DNA of 64,000 nt from an uncultured Bacteroidales bacterium (GTDB taxonomy: Bacteria; Bacteroidota; Bacteroidia; Bacteroidales; Paludibacteraceae). Shown in pieces: positions 18,243 through 26,206 of this stretch. The notes beneath the pieces are model-generated. The model saw only the letters and a list, made by a program, of their open reading frames with translations. It had not been told where the DNA came from and ran no database searches. The position numbers were made by a program, and so were the translations under genes. The number at the start of each line of letters is the position of its first letter. Positions within the stretch are counted from its first letter, which is position 1. The stretch spans positions 124,001 through 188,000 of the forward strand of contig CAMKDV010000003.1 of NCBI GenBank assembly GCA_946411385.1, given 5' to 3'.

Positions 18243-19577
18243 TCATTCCGTCAGTGCAGGAACATCATCTTCTTCCGCCGGCGTCAGCGGGTGAACGGTA
18301 CTTGCTTTCGCGCCAAGCTTCACCAGCTTATGCGCCGAGCCCAACACACTCTGCCCTTTGTTCGCTTTCTCCACCACTGCCTTATAGGCATCGTTCACAT
18401 CGTCAATCTTCCGGCCTAACTTCATCACGCGCTCCAGCAGATCACCTACCCTGCCTAACAGTTCCTCGGCCGTGTCGCAGATGGCTTTGTTGTTAGCATT
18501 CTGCTTGATGGTTGTCCATGTTACCTGCACCGCCCTCAACGCTGCATACAGATTCTGCTCGCCCACGATAAACACGCCTTGGTTCATCGCCTCACGCCAC
18601 AGTGTAGCATCCGACGCAAGCGCCAACTGCAATGCCGCATCCACCGGCACAAACATCATCACAAAATCTACACTCCTTCTCGGAGCCTGCACATACGAGG
18701 CATAGTTCTTCTTCGCCAACTCTTTCACGTGGTTGCGTACGCTCTTCAGGTGTGCCGCCAGTGCCACGTTGCGCGCAACGTCATCATCGGCATTCGTATA
18801 ATCCACAAACGCATTGAGCGACACCTTGGCATCTATGATCAGGTCACGCGTCTCATCCAAGTGCAATATGATGTCCGGCTGCATCCTATGCGATGTGTCG
18901 CTCGATACGATGATGTTGCCGTTGGCATCGCGAAGATACTCCTGCGCATCATACTCCAATCCACGTTCCAGCCCCAGCGCATTCAGCAGCGTCTCTATCT
19001 TCTGCTCGCCCCAGTTGCCCTGCGTCTTGTTCTCCGCCGTAAGCGCGTTACTCAGCCGCTCAGCGCTATCGCTCACCTTCATCGTCGTGCTTACCAGCGT
19101 GGCAATCTTCTCCTTGATAGCCTCCGTCGATGTCTCCTGCGTCGATTTGTTCTCTTTCAGAGCCGTCTCCATCTTCTGGATGCTCTCTTTCAGCGGATCA
19201 ACTATCTGCCTCATGTTGGTGGCGTTCGACTGCTGCATCTCCTGCTGACGCTGCTTGAGCATCTCGTTCGTAGCGTTCTGCACCTGATCTTTCATTACCC
19301 GCAGAGCGTCATCAAATCGCTTCTGTTCAGCCGCCGTTGCTTCCGCCTGACGCTTCTCCAGCGCACTCATCGCCTCCTGATGTCTCTTCTCGATAGCATC
19401 AATAGCGTCCTTGTGCGCCTGTTCCTTGGCATCCAGCAACGCCAGATGATGCTTCTCTGCTTCCTCCAGCGCTTGCGCCTGTGCAGCCGCAGCCGACTTT
19501 TTCACGCTATGCATCACAATACCTGCTCCCACTACCGCCAACAGCAATCCGGCGGCAAACGATAATAATAGCTCCAT
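18243..19577 (-). CDS. rmuC: DNA recombination protein RmuC
   Basis: 444 residues. An N-terminal membrane helix (about 3-24) is followed by a long coiled coil rich in Ala/Glu/Lys (about 30-165) and a C-terminal PD-(D/E)XK nuclease-like RmuC domain carrying NWGEQKIETLLNALGL, MQPDIILHLD and DLIIDAKVSLNAFVDY. RmuC limits inversions at short inverted repeats in E. coli, which is notable given the many small palindromes in this window. It is transcribed alone from its own promoter, divergent from the outer-membrane-type gene. Confidence 0.92.
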   Translation of the reverse strand: MELLLSFAAGLLLAVVGAGIVMHSVKKSAAAAQAQALEEAEKHHLALLDAKEQAHKDAIDAIEKRHQEAMSALEKRQAEATAAEQKRFDDALRVMKDQVQNATNEMLKQRQQEMQQSNATNMRQIVDPLKESIQKMETALKENKSTQETSTEAIKEKIATLVSTTMKVSDSAERLSNALTAENKTQGNWGEQKIETLLNALGLERGLEYDAQEYLRDANGNIIVSSDTSHRMQPDIILHLDETRDLIIDAKVSLNAFVDYTNADDDVARNVALAAHLKSVRNHVKELAKKNYASYVQAPRRSVDFVMMFVPVDAALQLALASDATLWREAMNQGVFIVGEQNLYAALRAVQVTWTTIKQNANNKAICDTAEELLGRVGDLLERVMKLGRKIDDVNDAYKAVVEKANKGQSVLGSAHKLVKLGAKASTVHPLTPAEEDDVPALTE

Positions 19578-19611
19578 CTTTCTTCGCGTGTCGCTTATGA
19601 CATCCGCAACG

Positions 19612-19643
19612 CAAAATTACAACTTTTTTTTGATATTTGCAAA
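19612..19643 (-). promoter_or_regulatory. Bacteroidetes promoter of rmuC
   Basis: Read on the minus strand: TTTG (19643-19640), 20-bp spacer, TAATTTTG (19619-19612). The predicted start near 19605 leaves a leader of about 28 nt before the rmuC ATG at 19577. Back-to-back with the divergent promoter at 19659-19690. Confidence 0.75.
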
Positions 19644-19658
19644 TTTTACGGCATAAAA

Positions 19659-19690
19659 TTTGGAATTCTCCTAATTTTTCACTAACTTTG
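19659..19690 (+). promoter_or_regulatory. Bacteroidetes promoter of the outer-membrane-type gene
   Basis: TTTG (19659-19662), 20-bp spacer, TAACTTTG (19683-19690), an exact consensus. The predicted start near 19697 gives a leader of about 38 nt to the ATG at 19735. Confidence 0.8.
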
Positions 19691-19734
19691 CACCGATTAA
19701 CCGCTATTCCGCCCAATCGGACGAAGCAATCACA

Positions 19735-20784
19735 ATGAGAAAGATCATAGCCGTCATCCTTTTGTTGCTAACCACTCTCGTGGTCAATGCCGAACCTTCC
19801 GTCTTTGCTCGCGGATGGTTTCGTTACGCGCCTTACGGCCGCAGCTTATATGCCGATATGCATCCCTATTTCCCGCGTATGGATATCCCTTACGCCACCA
19901 ATCATCCGTCCTACGACTGGGGTGATCATAGTTCATCCTATCGCTGGCAGACGCAAGGGATGTTCGGCATCAACATGCCCATCTGGTCATCCTTTTTCGC
20001 CGACTCTACGTTTGCCCTGTCTACCAACCTCCAGATGAGTGCCAACCTCTGGATGGATCTTTTTGATTTCCATACCAGCCCTATCGTGGATACTGACTAC
20101 CGCATCGGCGTACCTGCCACTACCTTCCTCCACCAGTTGCATCGAGGCTTTTTCCGCAACTACTCCATCACCTGGTGTCCGTTCAAACACGAATCGACGC
20201 ATATAGGCGACGAACTTGAGATCAAGCAGGTTGAGCGCGGCAGCGCGCTGAAGCGCGTGAATGTCTCATATAACTATACCGAACTCATCTTCACCCTGAA
20301 CGAACCCATCGATCGGTATGCCGAGAACCATTGTTTGCGTCTTGGCCTGATGCTGTTGTGGCATGGCGGATGGTACAATGTCGATCCAGAAGACGGCGAT
20401 GCCTCCATCGTGGATGCACGCGGCACAAAAGCCGTTCCCTATTTTCAGCGCAATCCTTGGGAACTGTACCTGCAGTACCAATACCAGTCGCCTACCAGCC
20501 GGCATGGTTTTCAGGGCATTGCCTCTGCCGAGATTCGCAATCGCGAACTGTACGGCTTCGATCTTACTACCCGCACTACCGACAATCCCGTCCGTCGGCA
20601 ACCGGAAGGCCGTATATTCACCTACAATATCTTCGTCGGCGCCTGTTACAACACTCCGGGTTATCAAGGCTATTTCTCCCGCATAGCGCTTGGTCTGCGT
20701 GCCTACCACGGCAACTGTCCCTACGGCCAGTTCCGCTCCATCAGCAACTACAGCCAGATCGGCGTCTGCATGATTTTCGACTGA
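19735..20784 (+). CDS. Secreted / outer-membrane beta-barrel-type protein, DUF1207-like
   Basis: 349 residues with a clear signal peptide (1-19, cleavage after VNA). The mature part is rich in aromatic residues and alternating patterns (LYLQYQYQSPTSRHGF, ILLW-type strands) and ends in a hydrophobic strand finishing with Phe-Asp (IGVCMIFD), as in outer-membrane barrels. The segment WCPFKHESTHIGDE recalls the HxSSHLGDE motif of DUF1207 proteins. Function unknown. Monocistronic, convergent with the polysaccharide operon. Confidence 0.6.
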   Translation: MRKIIAVILLLLTTLVVNAEPSVFARGWFRYAPYGRSLYADMHPYFPRMDIPYATNHPSYDWGDHSSSYRWQTQGMFGINMPIWSSFFADSTFALSTNLQMSANLWMDLFDFHTSPIVDTDYRIGVPATTFLHQLHRGFFRNYSITWCPFKHESTHIGDELEIKQVERGSALKRVNVSYNYTELIFTLNEPIDRYAENHCLRLGLMLLWHGGWYNVDPEDGDASIVDARGTKAVPYFQRNPWELYLQYQYQSPTSRHGFQGIASAEIRNRELYGFDLTTRTTDNPVRRQPEGRIFTYNIFVGACYNTPGYQGYFSRIALGLRAYHGNCPYGQFRSISNYSQIGVCMIFD

Positions 20785-20862
20785 CATCATACATCATACA
20801 TTCATACACCATACACCGTACACTATACACTATACACTATACACCATACATTCATACATAAA
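20785..20862. repeat. Degenerate CATACA / TACACTA microsatellite
   Basis: Tandem variants of CATACA and TACACTA fill the 3' gap after the outer-membrane-type gene, up to the terminator at 20866. No coding frame is seen. It looks like slippage-derived filler. Confidence 0.7.
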
Positions 20863-20865
20863 AAC

Positions 20866-20895
20866 AATCAAGGCGCCCTCTCGGACGCCTTGATT
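20866..20895 (-). terminator. Terminator of the polysaccharide operon
   Basis: AATCAAGGCG (20866-20875) and CGCCTTGATT (20886-20895) form a perfect 10-bp stem. Read on the minus strand it is followed by GTTTTTAT, so it ends the long leftward operon just after the HAD phosphatase gene. In the + direction the T-tract is poor. Confidence 0.75.
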
Positions 20896-20914
20896 CTTGC
20901 CTCGAATGGTCACT

Positions 20915-21415
20915 CTACCCCATCTCAAACCATTCCGGGAAAAGGCTCTCGCATAGTTCGCGCACCACGGCATCGCCGCCTTTGCGCGACATGACATGGA
21001 TTCCCGGTATGTTCTTCACCTGCCGGCATGCATCTGCCGGACAAGCCGCATAGCCCACTGCCTTCAGTATGTCATAGCAGTTCAGGTCATCGCCTATATA
21101 TGCCACTTCGTTCATCGTTATGCCCATCTCACGGCATATCTCTTCCGCCACAGCCCGTTTGCCTCCGTCGCGCTGCCCTTGCCGCAGATAGTCCACGCGC
21201 AGCTTAGTTGCACGTCGCGTTACCAGTTCGCGTATTTCGGATGTGATAATACCCGTTTTCACGCCATGGTCATGTATAATCTGCAGCGCCATGCCGTCGC
21301 GGGTGTTGAACTTCTTCAGTTCATCGCCATTCTCGGTGTAATACATACTGCCGTCTGTCAGCGTTCCGTCTACATCGCACAATAACAGGCGGATATCAGT
21401 TCGTGTTGGTTGCAT
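20915..21415 (-). CDS. HAD phosphatase, KdsC / nonulosonate-9-phosphate phosphatase family
   Basis: 166-residue C0-type HAD phosphatase that works as a tetramer in this family. DVDGT (14-18) supplies the nucleophile Asp14 and acid Asp16; GDD at 108-110 binds Mg. The substrate loop reads ITSEIRELVTRRATKL, with Glu60 and Lys71 eleven residues apart. As I recall, the Kdn-9-phosphate phosphatase of B. thetaiotaomicron has this Glu/Lys pair, while Kdo-8-phosphate phosphatases have TGR instead. With neuB and neuA in the same operon, a C9 sugar phosphatase is more likely than KdsC. Last gene of the operon. Confidence 0.75.
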   Translation of the reverse strand: MQPTRTDIRLLLCDVDGTLTDGSMYYTENGDELKKFNTRDGMALQIIHDHGVKTGIITSEIRELVTRRATKLRVDYLRQGQRDGGKRAVAEEICREMGITMNEVAYIGDDLNCYDILKAVGYAACPADACRQVKNIPGIHVMSRKGGDAVVRELCESLFPEWFEMG

Positions 21416-21434
21416 AGTTTCTCTATTATTTTGT

Positions 21435-21454
21435 GCCGACCAAACTTGGTCGGC
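21435..21454. repeat. REP-like palindrome, copy 3
   Basis: GCCGACCA-AACT-TGGTCGGC: a perfect 8-4-8 hairpin in the 45-bp gap between the ABC exporter stop and the HAD phosphatase start. Arm sequence diverges from the other copies with full compensation. Confidence 0.78.
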
Positions 21455-21460
21455 TTGTTC

Positions 21461-23077
21461 CTACATAAGATGTATCACTTGGTCTGCCTGCGGCAACAGA
21501 CTCTCGCGGTGGGTGACGCAGATGACTGTCAGTGCCGGACGTGCCGTACGGATGTTCGTCAGGATAGTCTCTGCAGTAGGCGTATCCAATGCCGAGAACG
21601 CTTCATCCAGCAGCAATACCGGTGCATCCATAAGCAAGGCACGCGCTATCGCTATTCGCTGTGCTTGCCCCTCGCTCAATCCCGTACCGCGTTCGCCACA
21701 AGGATAATCCAGTCCGCGCTCGTCCTCCAGCACAAAATCCGCATCCGCCAGATGCAAAGCCTCACGCATCGCATCCTCCGTAGCTGTCGGATTGCCGAAA
21801 AGCAGATTGTAGCGGATCGTTCCGGATAGCAGCGTATTGCCTTGTGGCACGTACGTAAACCCCAAAGTCGGTACGCTAATCGTGCCTTCCTCTACCGGCA
21901 ACAGCCCGAGCAGCAGTTGAACGAAAGTGGTCTTGCCTATACCCGTCTTGCCCACCACTGCCACCAGCGAACCGGCCGTTATATCCGCATTCAGGTGCGA
22001 TAGCACAGGCTCCTTCGAGTCGGGATAGACAAAGGTCAGGTCGTGTACCTTCACTTCGCCTTTGTCCGTCTGCTGCCTCCGTGATACACCGGCATCAGGT
22101 TGCTGCAATGCAGCCACACGCTCCGAGGCTGTCGCTACGTTGACGAACGTTCCCACATAGCCAATCATCGTGCGCATAGGCTGCTGGATGCGCCCCACCA
22201 GCTGGATGAACGCTACCATCGCACCGAACGTGATAGCCTGTACCGACAAACTGTATGCACCCCAGAAGAAAGCTATCAGATAACCCAGAACGAACGCCGA
22301 ACGAACCAGCACCATCGCCATCGCCGAATATCTCGTCATGCGCATGAAACTCTGGCGGTAACATGCATGACGCTCGTCCAGCAGACTCTCTGCATAGGTG
22401 GTTCTATTCAGCGCCTTGAGCAGCAACGAGTGCTGGAGCGACTCCTGGATAAACGCCTGAATGGATGCCTGATCATCGCGTACGTGATGTCTGTGCCTCC
22501 GCATCTTGCGGATATACAGTTGCGCTACTGCAATCATCACAGGCGTTACTACCACCACTACTATCGCCAATCGCCAATCCAGCACCGCCAGAAAAGCAAA
22601 CGCTCCCACAAACTGCAGCACAGCCGTTATGAATGCCGGCAGCTGTTCCGATAGGAAGGACGAGATCGTATCTATATCATCTATCAACGTGTTGGTCAGT
22701 GTGCCGGAGTGTTGCTTGCGCAAGTATAGCCATGGCGATTGCAGTAGCCTGGCATATTCGCCCGCTTGCAAGCGGTTCATTGATCTTACGCTCAGTTTGG
22801 CCCGCAACCATCGCACGGCAAAGGCCAGCCCCACCGACGTCAGCATACATGCCACAAGCATTGCAGCCAATGCGGGTAGCGACATACAGCCGCCGTCGCT
22901 CACAGTCCACGATTGACCTGAGGTAGCTCCGTCAATGAGCAACTTGCTCAGCCATACCTCAAATAGACCGATCATCACATCAGCCACTCCCAACGCAATG
23001 TTCACGCCCATCTGCAATCGATAGGCATGCGCTGCATGACGTAAGTAGGAATATGTTTTTGTATTGATGATAGCCAA
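21461..23077 (-). CDS. ABC exporter, fused membrane and ATPase domains
   Basis: 538 residues: a six-helix transmembrane domain (about 20-320) and an ATPase domain with Walker A GKTGIGKT (376-383), signature LSEGQ (467-471) and Walker B VLLLDEAFS (487-495). It has the half-transporter layout of MsbA/peptide exporters, with no C39 peptidase domain. Its position directly after an NTP_transf_5-type nucleotidyltransferase matches a gene pair seen in Bacteroidetes peptide and polysaccharide loci. Substrate unknown; a lipid-linked saccharide or peptide is possible. Same operon as its neighbours (33-bp gap upstream). Confidence 0.88.
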   Translation of the reverse strand: MAIINTKTYSYLRHAAHAYRLQMGVNIALGVADVMIGLFEVWLSKLLIDGATSGQSWTVSDGGCMSLPALAAMLVACMLTSVGLAFAVRWLRAKLSVRSMNRLQAGEYARLLQSPWLYLRKQHSGTLTNTLIDDIDTISSFLSEQLPAFITAVLQFVGAFAFLAVLDWRLAIVVVVVTPVMIAVAQLYIRKMRRHRHHVRDDQASIQAFIQESLQHSLLLKALNRTTYAESLLDERHACYRQSFMRMTRYSAMAMVLVRSAFVLGYLIAFFWGAYSLSVQAITFGAMVAFIQLVGRIQQPMRTMIGYVGTFVNVATASERVAALQQPDAGVSRRQQTDKGEVKVHDLTFVYPDSKEPVLSHLNADITAGSLVAVVGKTGIGKTTFVQLLLGLLPVEEGTISVPTLGFTYVPQGNTLLSGTIRYNLLFGNPTATEDAMREALHLADADFVLEDERGLDYPCGERGTGLSEGQAQRIAIARALLMDAPVLLLDEAFSALDTPTAETILTNIRTARPALTVICVTHRESLLPQADQVIHLM

Positions 23078-23110
23078 TGAAAATGTTGGATAATTGTGGA
23101 TAATTGCTGA

Positions 23111-24115
23111 CTAATAATGTTTCCATCGCCGCCATAGGTAGTGGATAGTCCGCCACGGCAGGACGCAGAGTGTTTCTGCCGGATAATCCCATTGAACGCG
23201 GCTACTCACCTTGCGCTCCGGCAGGGCTGACAACAGATGCCGTGCTGCGCCTGACAGCCGTTTGTCATCCGCTTGCCCGAACAGGTCATCAGCTACTTCG
23301 TTCATCGCTCCGGCAAAACGCGTCAGCCCCAGTTGCCGGTAGATTGTATCGGGCGCCTGCACTCCGGCTTCGCGGTTAGCGCGACATACCAGATAATAAT
23401 CCATCACGTGCCGCAATGCCATCCCGTCGTGATAGATATGCCTAAATGCATGCAACAATGCATACACCTCCTGCATCTCGGCATTCAACGGCCCTGCTGC
23501 GAACAATCGCTGCAACCGGCTGTTGTGTATCGGATTGCATAGCCACGTAGGCGTTATGTGGTATTCCACTTCCGTGTTGCCTATTGTCGTTTCGATGTGA
23601 TGATACACCACTTCGCCTATCTTCGTATCCGGCTGCTGCTGTAGATATGCAAGCAACGCTTGGCGATGCATCTTGAGTGGGCTGCCTTTGGCTCGCCTCT
23701 GCAATGCCCATACATCCACATCCGCCGCTTGGCGGTGTGTCGGCTGTGGATAGTACGCTGCCAATGATGCTCCTTTCAGTATCTGCGAGTCATATCCCGC
23801 TTCGTGCAACGACGTCTGCACCTGTGCTGCCGTCTTGACCATATTACGGTTGGCGGCTTGGATGGCCTGACTGTCGGCAAACCATTTGCCGGTCAAGTCT
23901 GCCGGCATCGTGTGTATCTGTTCCGGCACTTCCGATTGCAGCCGCTCTACCCCGTCCCATGCTATGCCCGTTACGGCATGGCGCTGCGCCATTCGGTATA
24001 CGTCCCGCCATTCGTCAGGCGTCAGCAGTCCGCTTGGCTGCATAGGTTTCGGATAGTTGTCCTCCATCCCCGGCCGCAGCAACATCACGAGCGTATCAAA
24101 AGCCTTCCTTAACAT
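23111..24115 (-). CDS. Nucleotidyltransferase family protein (NTP_transf_5 type)
   Basis: 334 residues from the ATG at 24115. A TTG at 24142 would add nine residues encoded by a C-tract repeat, so it is disfavoured. The motif ILKGASLAAYYPQPTHRQAADVDVW fits the LKG...YP...R..DxD pattern of the uncharacterised nucleotidyltransferase family PF14907, with the DVD pair as likely metal ligands. Members usually sit beside ABC exporters in Bacteroidetes, as here. Substrate not known. The gene begins within a CTTCTAACAT-type repeat. Confidence 0.7.
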   Translation of the reverse strand: MLRKAFDTLVMLLRPGMEDNYPKPMQPSGLLTPDEWRDVYRMAQRHAVTGIAWDGVERLQSEVPEQIHTMPADLTGKWFADSQAIQAANRNMVKTAAQVQTSLHEAGYDSQILKGASLAAYYPQPTHRQAADVDVWALQRRAKGSPLKMHRQALLAYLQQQPDTKIGEVVYHHIETTIGNTEVEYHITPTWLCNPIHNSRLQRLFAAGPLNAEMQEVYALLHAFRHIYHDGMALRHVMDYYLVCRANREAGVQAPDTIYRQLGLTRFAGAMNEVADDLFGQADDKRLSGAARHLLSALPERKVSSRVQWDYPAETLCVLPWRTIHYLWRRWKHY

Positions 24116-24116
24116 C

Positions 24117-24195
24117 CAACGTCTAACTTCTACCCCCCCCAACTTCTAACTTCCAACATCCAACTTCTAACATCTAACATCTAACTTCTACCCCC
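24117..24195. repeat. Degenerate AACTTCTAACATC repeat
   Basis: About six imperfect copies of AACTTCTAACATC with interspersed C-tracts (CCCCCCCC at 24133-24140, CCCCCC at 24191-24196). It spans the gap between the wecG-like stop and the nucleotidyltransferase start and runs into the end of the wecG-like frame. The C8 tract is a candidate slippage site. Confidence 0.7.
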
Positions 24196-24930
24196 CAACC
24201 TCTCCCGAAGGATGTTGTGTACGAATAGGATGTTCCCTATGATATACCTGCGCCACATCCGCTTCGGTTCTTTCATCAGCCTGTACAGCCATTCCAGCGA
24301 ATGCTGTTGCCACCACAGCGGCGCACGTTGGGCTGTGCCTGCATAGAAGTCAAATACGGCCCCTATTGTCCCCACATGGCAATGGATATCCAGTTCAGCC
24401 CAATGCGAATACGTCCATTTCTCCTGCTTGGGTGCCGTCATGCCTATCCACAGCAGATCAGGATTGGCTGCGTTGATGGCATTGATGATGGCTGTATCGT
24501 CTTCCTTAGAGAACTCTGCTTTATAAGGTGGCGAATAGGTTTTTATCTCCAGATGCGGATAGTCCGTTGCGGCACGCTTGGTTATGCGCTCCAGCACTGT
24601 TGGCGACGAACCCATGAAGAACACCGTCAGCCGTGTTTTGTCTGCTTTAGCTCGTTTTTCAAGTGCCGCCATCTCATATTCAAACAAGTCATACCCCGCT
24701 ATTCGTTCCTTGGGTTGCGATGGCGTTCGTAGCCACCGGCACGCATGCACGATGCTCGCCCCGTCAGCCAGCAACACATCCCCGTTCTGCAGTGCCTCGG
24801 CAAACAACGCATCTTTCTGCGCCACGTTGTACGAGTGCGCATTGATAGTATTAATCAGCAGCTTGCCTTCCGGCAACTCAGCCAAAGCTGCTCGAGAGGT
24901 AGTTATATGTAGGTCGTATAGGGAGAGCAT
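24181..24930 (-). CDS. WecG/TagA/CpsF-family glycosyltransferase
   Basis: 249-residue GT26 enzyme. It adds a sugar, typically ManNAc/ManNAcA, onto a lipid-linked acceptor at the cytoplasmic face of the inner membrane. Family motifs: NTINAHSYNVA (27-37), a DGASIV segment, GMTAPKQEKW, and GAVFDFYAGTAQRAP followed by EWLYRLMKEPKRMWRRY. The conserved C-terminal basic tail (WRRYIIGN) mediates membrane contact in TagA. It probably acts early in repeat-unit assembly. A REP-like palindrome follows upstream at 24957. Confidence 0.9.
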   Translation of the reverse strand: MLSLYDLHITTSRAALAELPEGKLLINTINAHSYNVAQKDALFAEALQNGDVLLADGASIVHACRWLRTPSQPKERIAGYDLFEYEMAALEKRAKADKTRLTVFFMGSSPTVLERITKRAATDYPHLEIKTYSPPYKAEFSKEDDTAIINAINAANPDLLWIGMTAPKQEKWTYSHWAELDIHCHVGTIGAVFDFYAGTAQRAPLWWQQHSLEWLYRLMKEPKRMWRRYIIGNILFVHNILRERLGGRS

Positions 24931-24956
24931 GCGTAGTTAATCAGTCATATTAGTTA

Positions 24957-24976
24957 ATCAGCCACATTTGGCTGAT
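24957..24976. repeat. REP-like palindrome, copy 4
   Basis: ATCAGCCA-CATT-TGGCTGAT: it ends 4 bp before the stop codon of the transposase-like gene and marks its 3' side. A direct repeat TAGTTAATCAG (24932-24942 and 24951-24961) leads into it. Confidence 0.82.
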
Positions 24977-24980
24977 CCCC

Positions 24981-26075
24981 TTATCGCTTGATAGCCATAT
25001 TGGCAGCTTTGTCGGCGCATATCATCTGCGCAATGGTATTCATATTATGAAAACGACTATAGTCCGTATTGGATGGCACGCCGTTCACATCGCCTTGTGC
25101 CTCCAGTTGCCACGGCGAAAGGATGAGCAGCTTGCCTTGCGAGCATAACTCATACCGTCTGTATTCGGGGTGCCAGTTCAGCGACATCGGCTCAGCTTGC
25201 AGGTGTATCAGTGGCAATTCCTGCTCTATGCAATCTCTCACCAGCAGCTGTTCTCCCCTGGATATACCCGGTGTCACCAGCACCGCCCCATCGATGGCGG
25301 CTTGCAGCCATTCGTCACGCTCATGTCGGAACTCGTCCGTCGTTTCATAGGGCGTACTATAGTCCCGCTTGTCGCCATCCATCTGCCAACGGTGGCAGAA
25401 CACCTGCTCTTTCCACGGGCGGCGCAGCAGGAAGATGTTGCCATACGCAGCAAAATCCACCCCATCAATCATTATGTGCTGTAAGCGCCGGAAGAAATCC
25501 GGCTGCGACTCGCGCAGTACTGCACGACGCGGGTTGTCCTGCACATAGCGGATGATGTTCTCCAACTGTCCTTTGCGGTAGCAAATGGTGTCATCGTAAC
25601 TATCGTCGAAGAGCGGTTCCGCACCTATTGATTCATAGTACTCCTCTCGCTGCTTGTGTGACATGTGCGCCAACTTCTCCCGTGCTTCTTCACTCATCAA
25701 GTCATCAGCCAACCTTGGCTGATATACTCTTCTATATTCCTTAGTGCACGCCGCCTTGAAGTCACGCACAATTCCCCCCATACTCTCCTGCATCGGCTCA
25801 TCCACGCGCAGGATGCCATGAAAATGATCAGGCATAACTTAATGCCCTAACACACTCACCTTTCGCCCGTGTGTAGCCTGTATTTCCGGTATCTTCAACC
25901 ATTGTTCCTCCACATATCGCCCAAAATCGCTCACGATTACCTTAGCGGCATGCACATCCTTATTCAACTCCCCCAACACTCGTCTACGATGATGCACCAC
26001 TATCGTTATATGGTACACCCCTGGCCTTTTATAATCATGCCACCTCGCCCGTTGTCTATGTGCTTGTTCTTCCAA
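24981..26075 (-). pseudogene. REP-associated tyrosine transposase-like gene, in-frame stop, with DprA/SLOG-like C-terminal domain
   Basis: Two open halves in one frame, 26075-25839 and 25838-24981, are separated only by a TAA at 25839-25841 (position 79). Read through it, the protein has 364 residues: YHITIVVHHRR (21-31), HUH motif MPDHFHG (81-87, His84/His86), FKAACTKEYRR, and the tyrosine helix IIRYVQDNPRRA (Tyr177). These fit the Y1/RAYT family. Homologues have an aromatic residue just before VMPDHFH, so the TAA probably arose from a Tyr codon. Residues about 205-325 (GNIFLLRRP, GAVLVTPGISRGEQ, GKLLILSP) follow the DprA/SLOG pattern. A TTG is the only start seen. A REP palindrome lies within the frame (YQPRLADD, 118-125), and others flank it. 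Probably inactive, unless the stop is read through. Confidence 0.75.
25704..25723. repeat. REP-like palindrome, copy 5 (inside the transposase-like frame)
   Basis: ATCAGCCA-ACCT-TGGCTGAT, identical to copy 6. It is read in frame as YQPRLADD between the HUH and tyrosine motifs, within a stretch that looks like an insertion in the Y1 fold. Confidence 0.82.
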
Positions 26076-26109
26076 AACAGTCCCTCTATCTTTTCATTAT
26101 TTTACCGCC

Positions 26110-26129
26110 ATCAGCCAACCTTGGCTGAT
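26110..26129. repeat. REP-like palindrome, copy 6
   Basis: ATCAGCCA-ACCT-TGGCTGAT, 34 bp upstream of the transposase-like start, preceded by TACCGCC. With copy 7 it forms a direct pair 54 bp apart that shares the TACCGCC lead-in. Confidence 0.82.
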
Positions 26130-26163
26130 CTGTTCATCCGCATCTCCTCTCCCGCTTACCGCC

Positions 26164-26183
26164 GTCAGCCATGATTGGCTGAC
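26164..26183. repeat. REP-like palindrome, copy 7
   Basis: GTCAGCCA-TGAT-TGGCTGAC, preceded by TACCGCC as in copy 6 and followed by a half copy TTGGCTGAT (26184-26192). It lies 23 bp from the stop of the GlfT2-like gene. Confidence 0.82.
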
Positions 26184-26206
26184 TTGGCTGATTTTATCAT
26201 GTTTCC

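Noticed and set aside
18579..19565. 328-codon + strand frame opposite rmuC
   Set aside because: Shadow of the Ala/Glu/Gln-rich coiled coil; the protein is Leu/Arg/His-rich with no recognisable features.
20785..20862. Possible CRISPR-like array (CATACA repeats)
   Set aside because: Units are only 6-8 bp, run together without spacers and are degenerate; a microsatellite fits better.
20915..21415. Kdo-8-phosphate phosphatase (KdsC) as the only call
   Set aside because: The substrate loop has Glu60/Lys71 rather than TGR, and neuA/neuB are in the same operon; kept as an alternative only.
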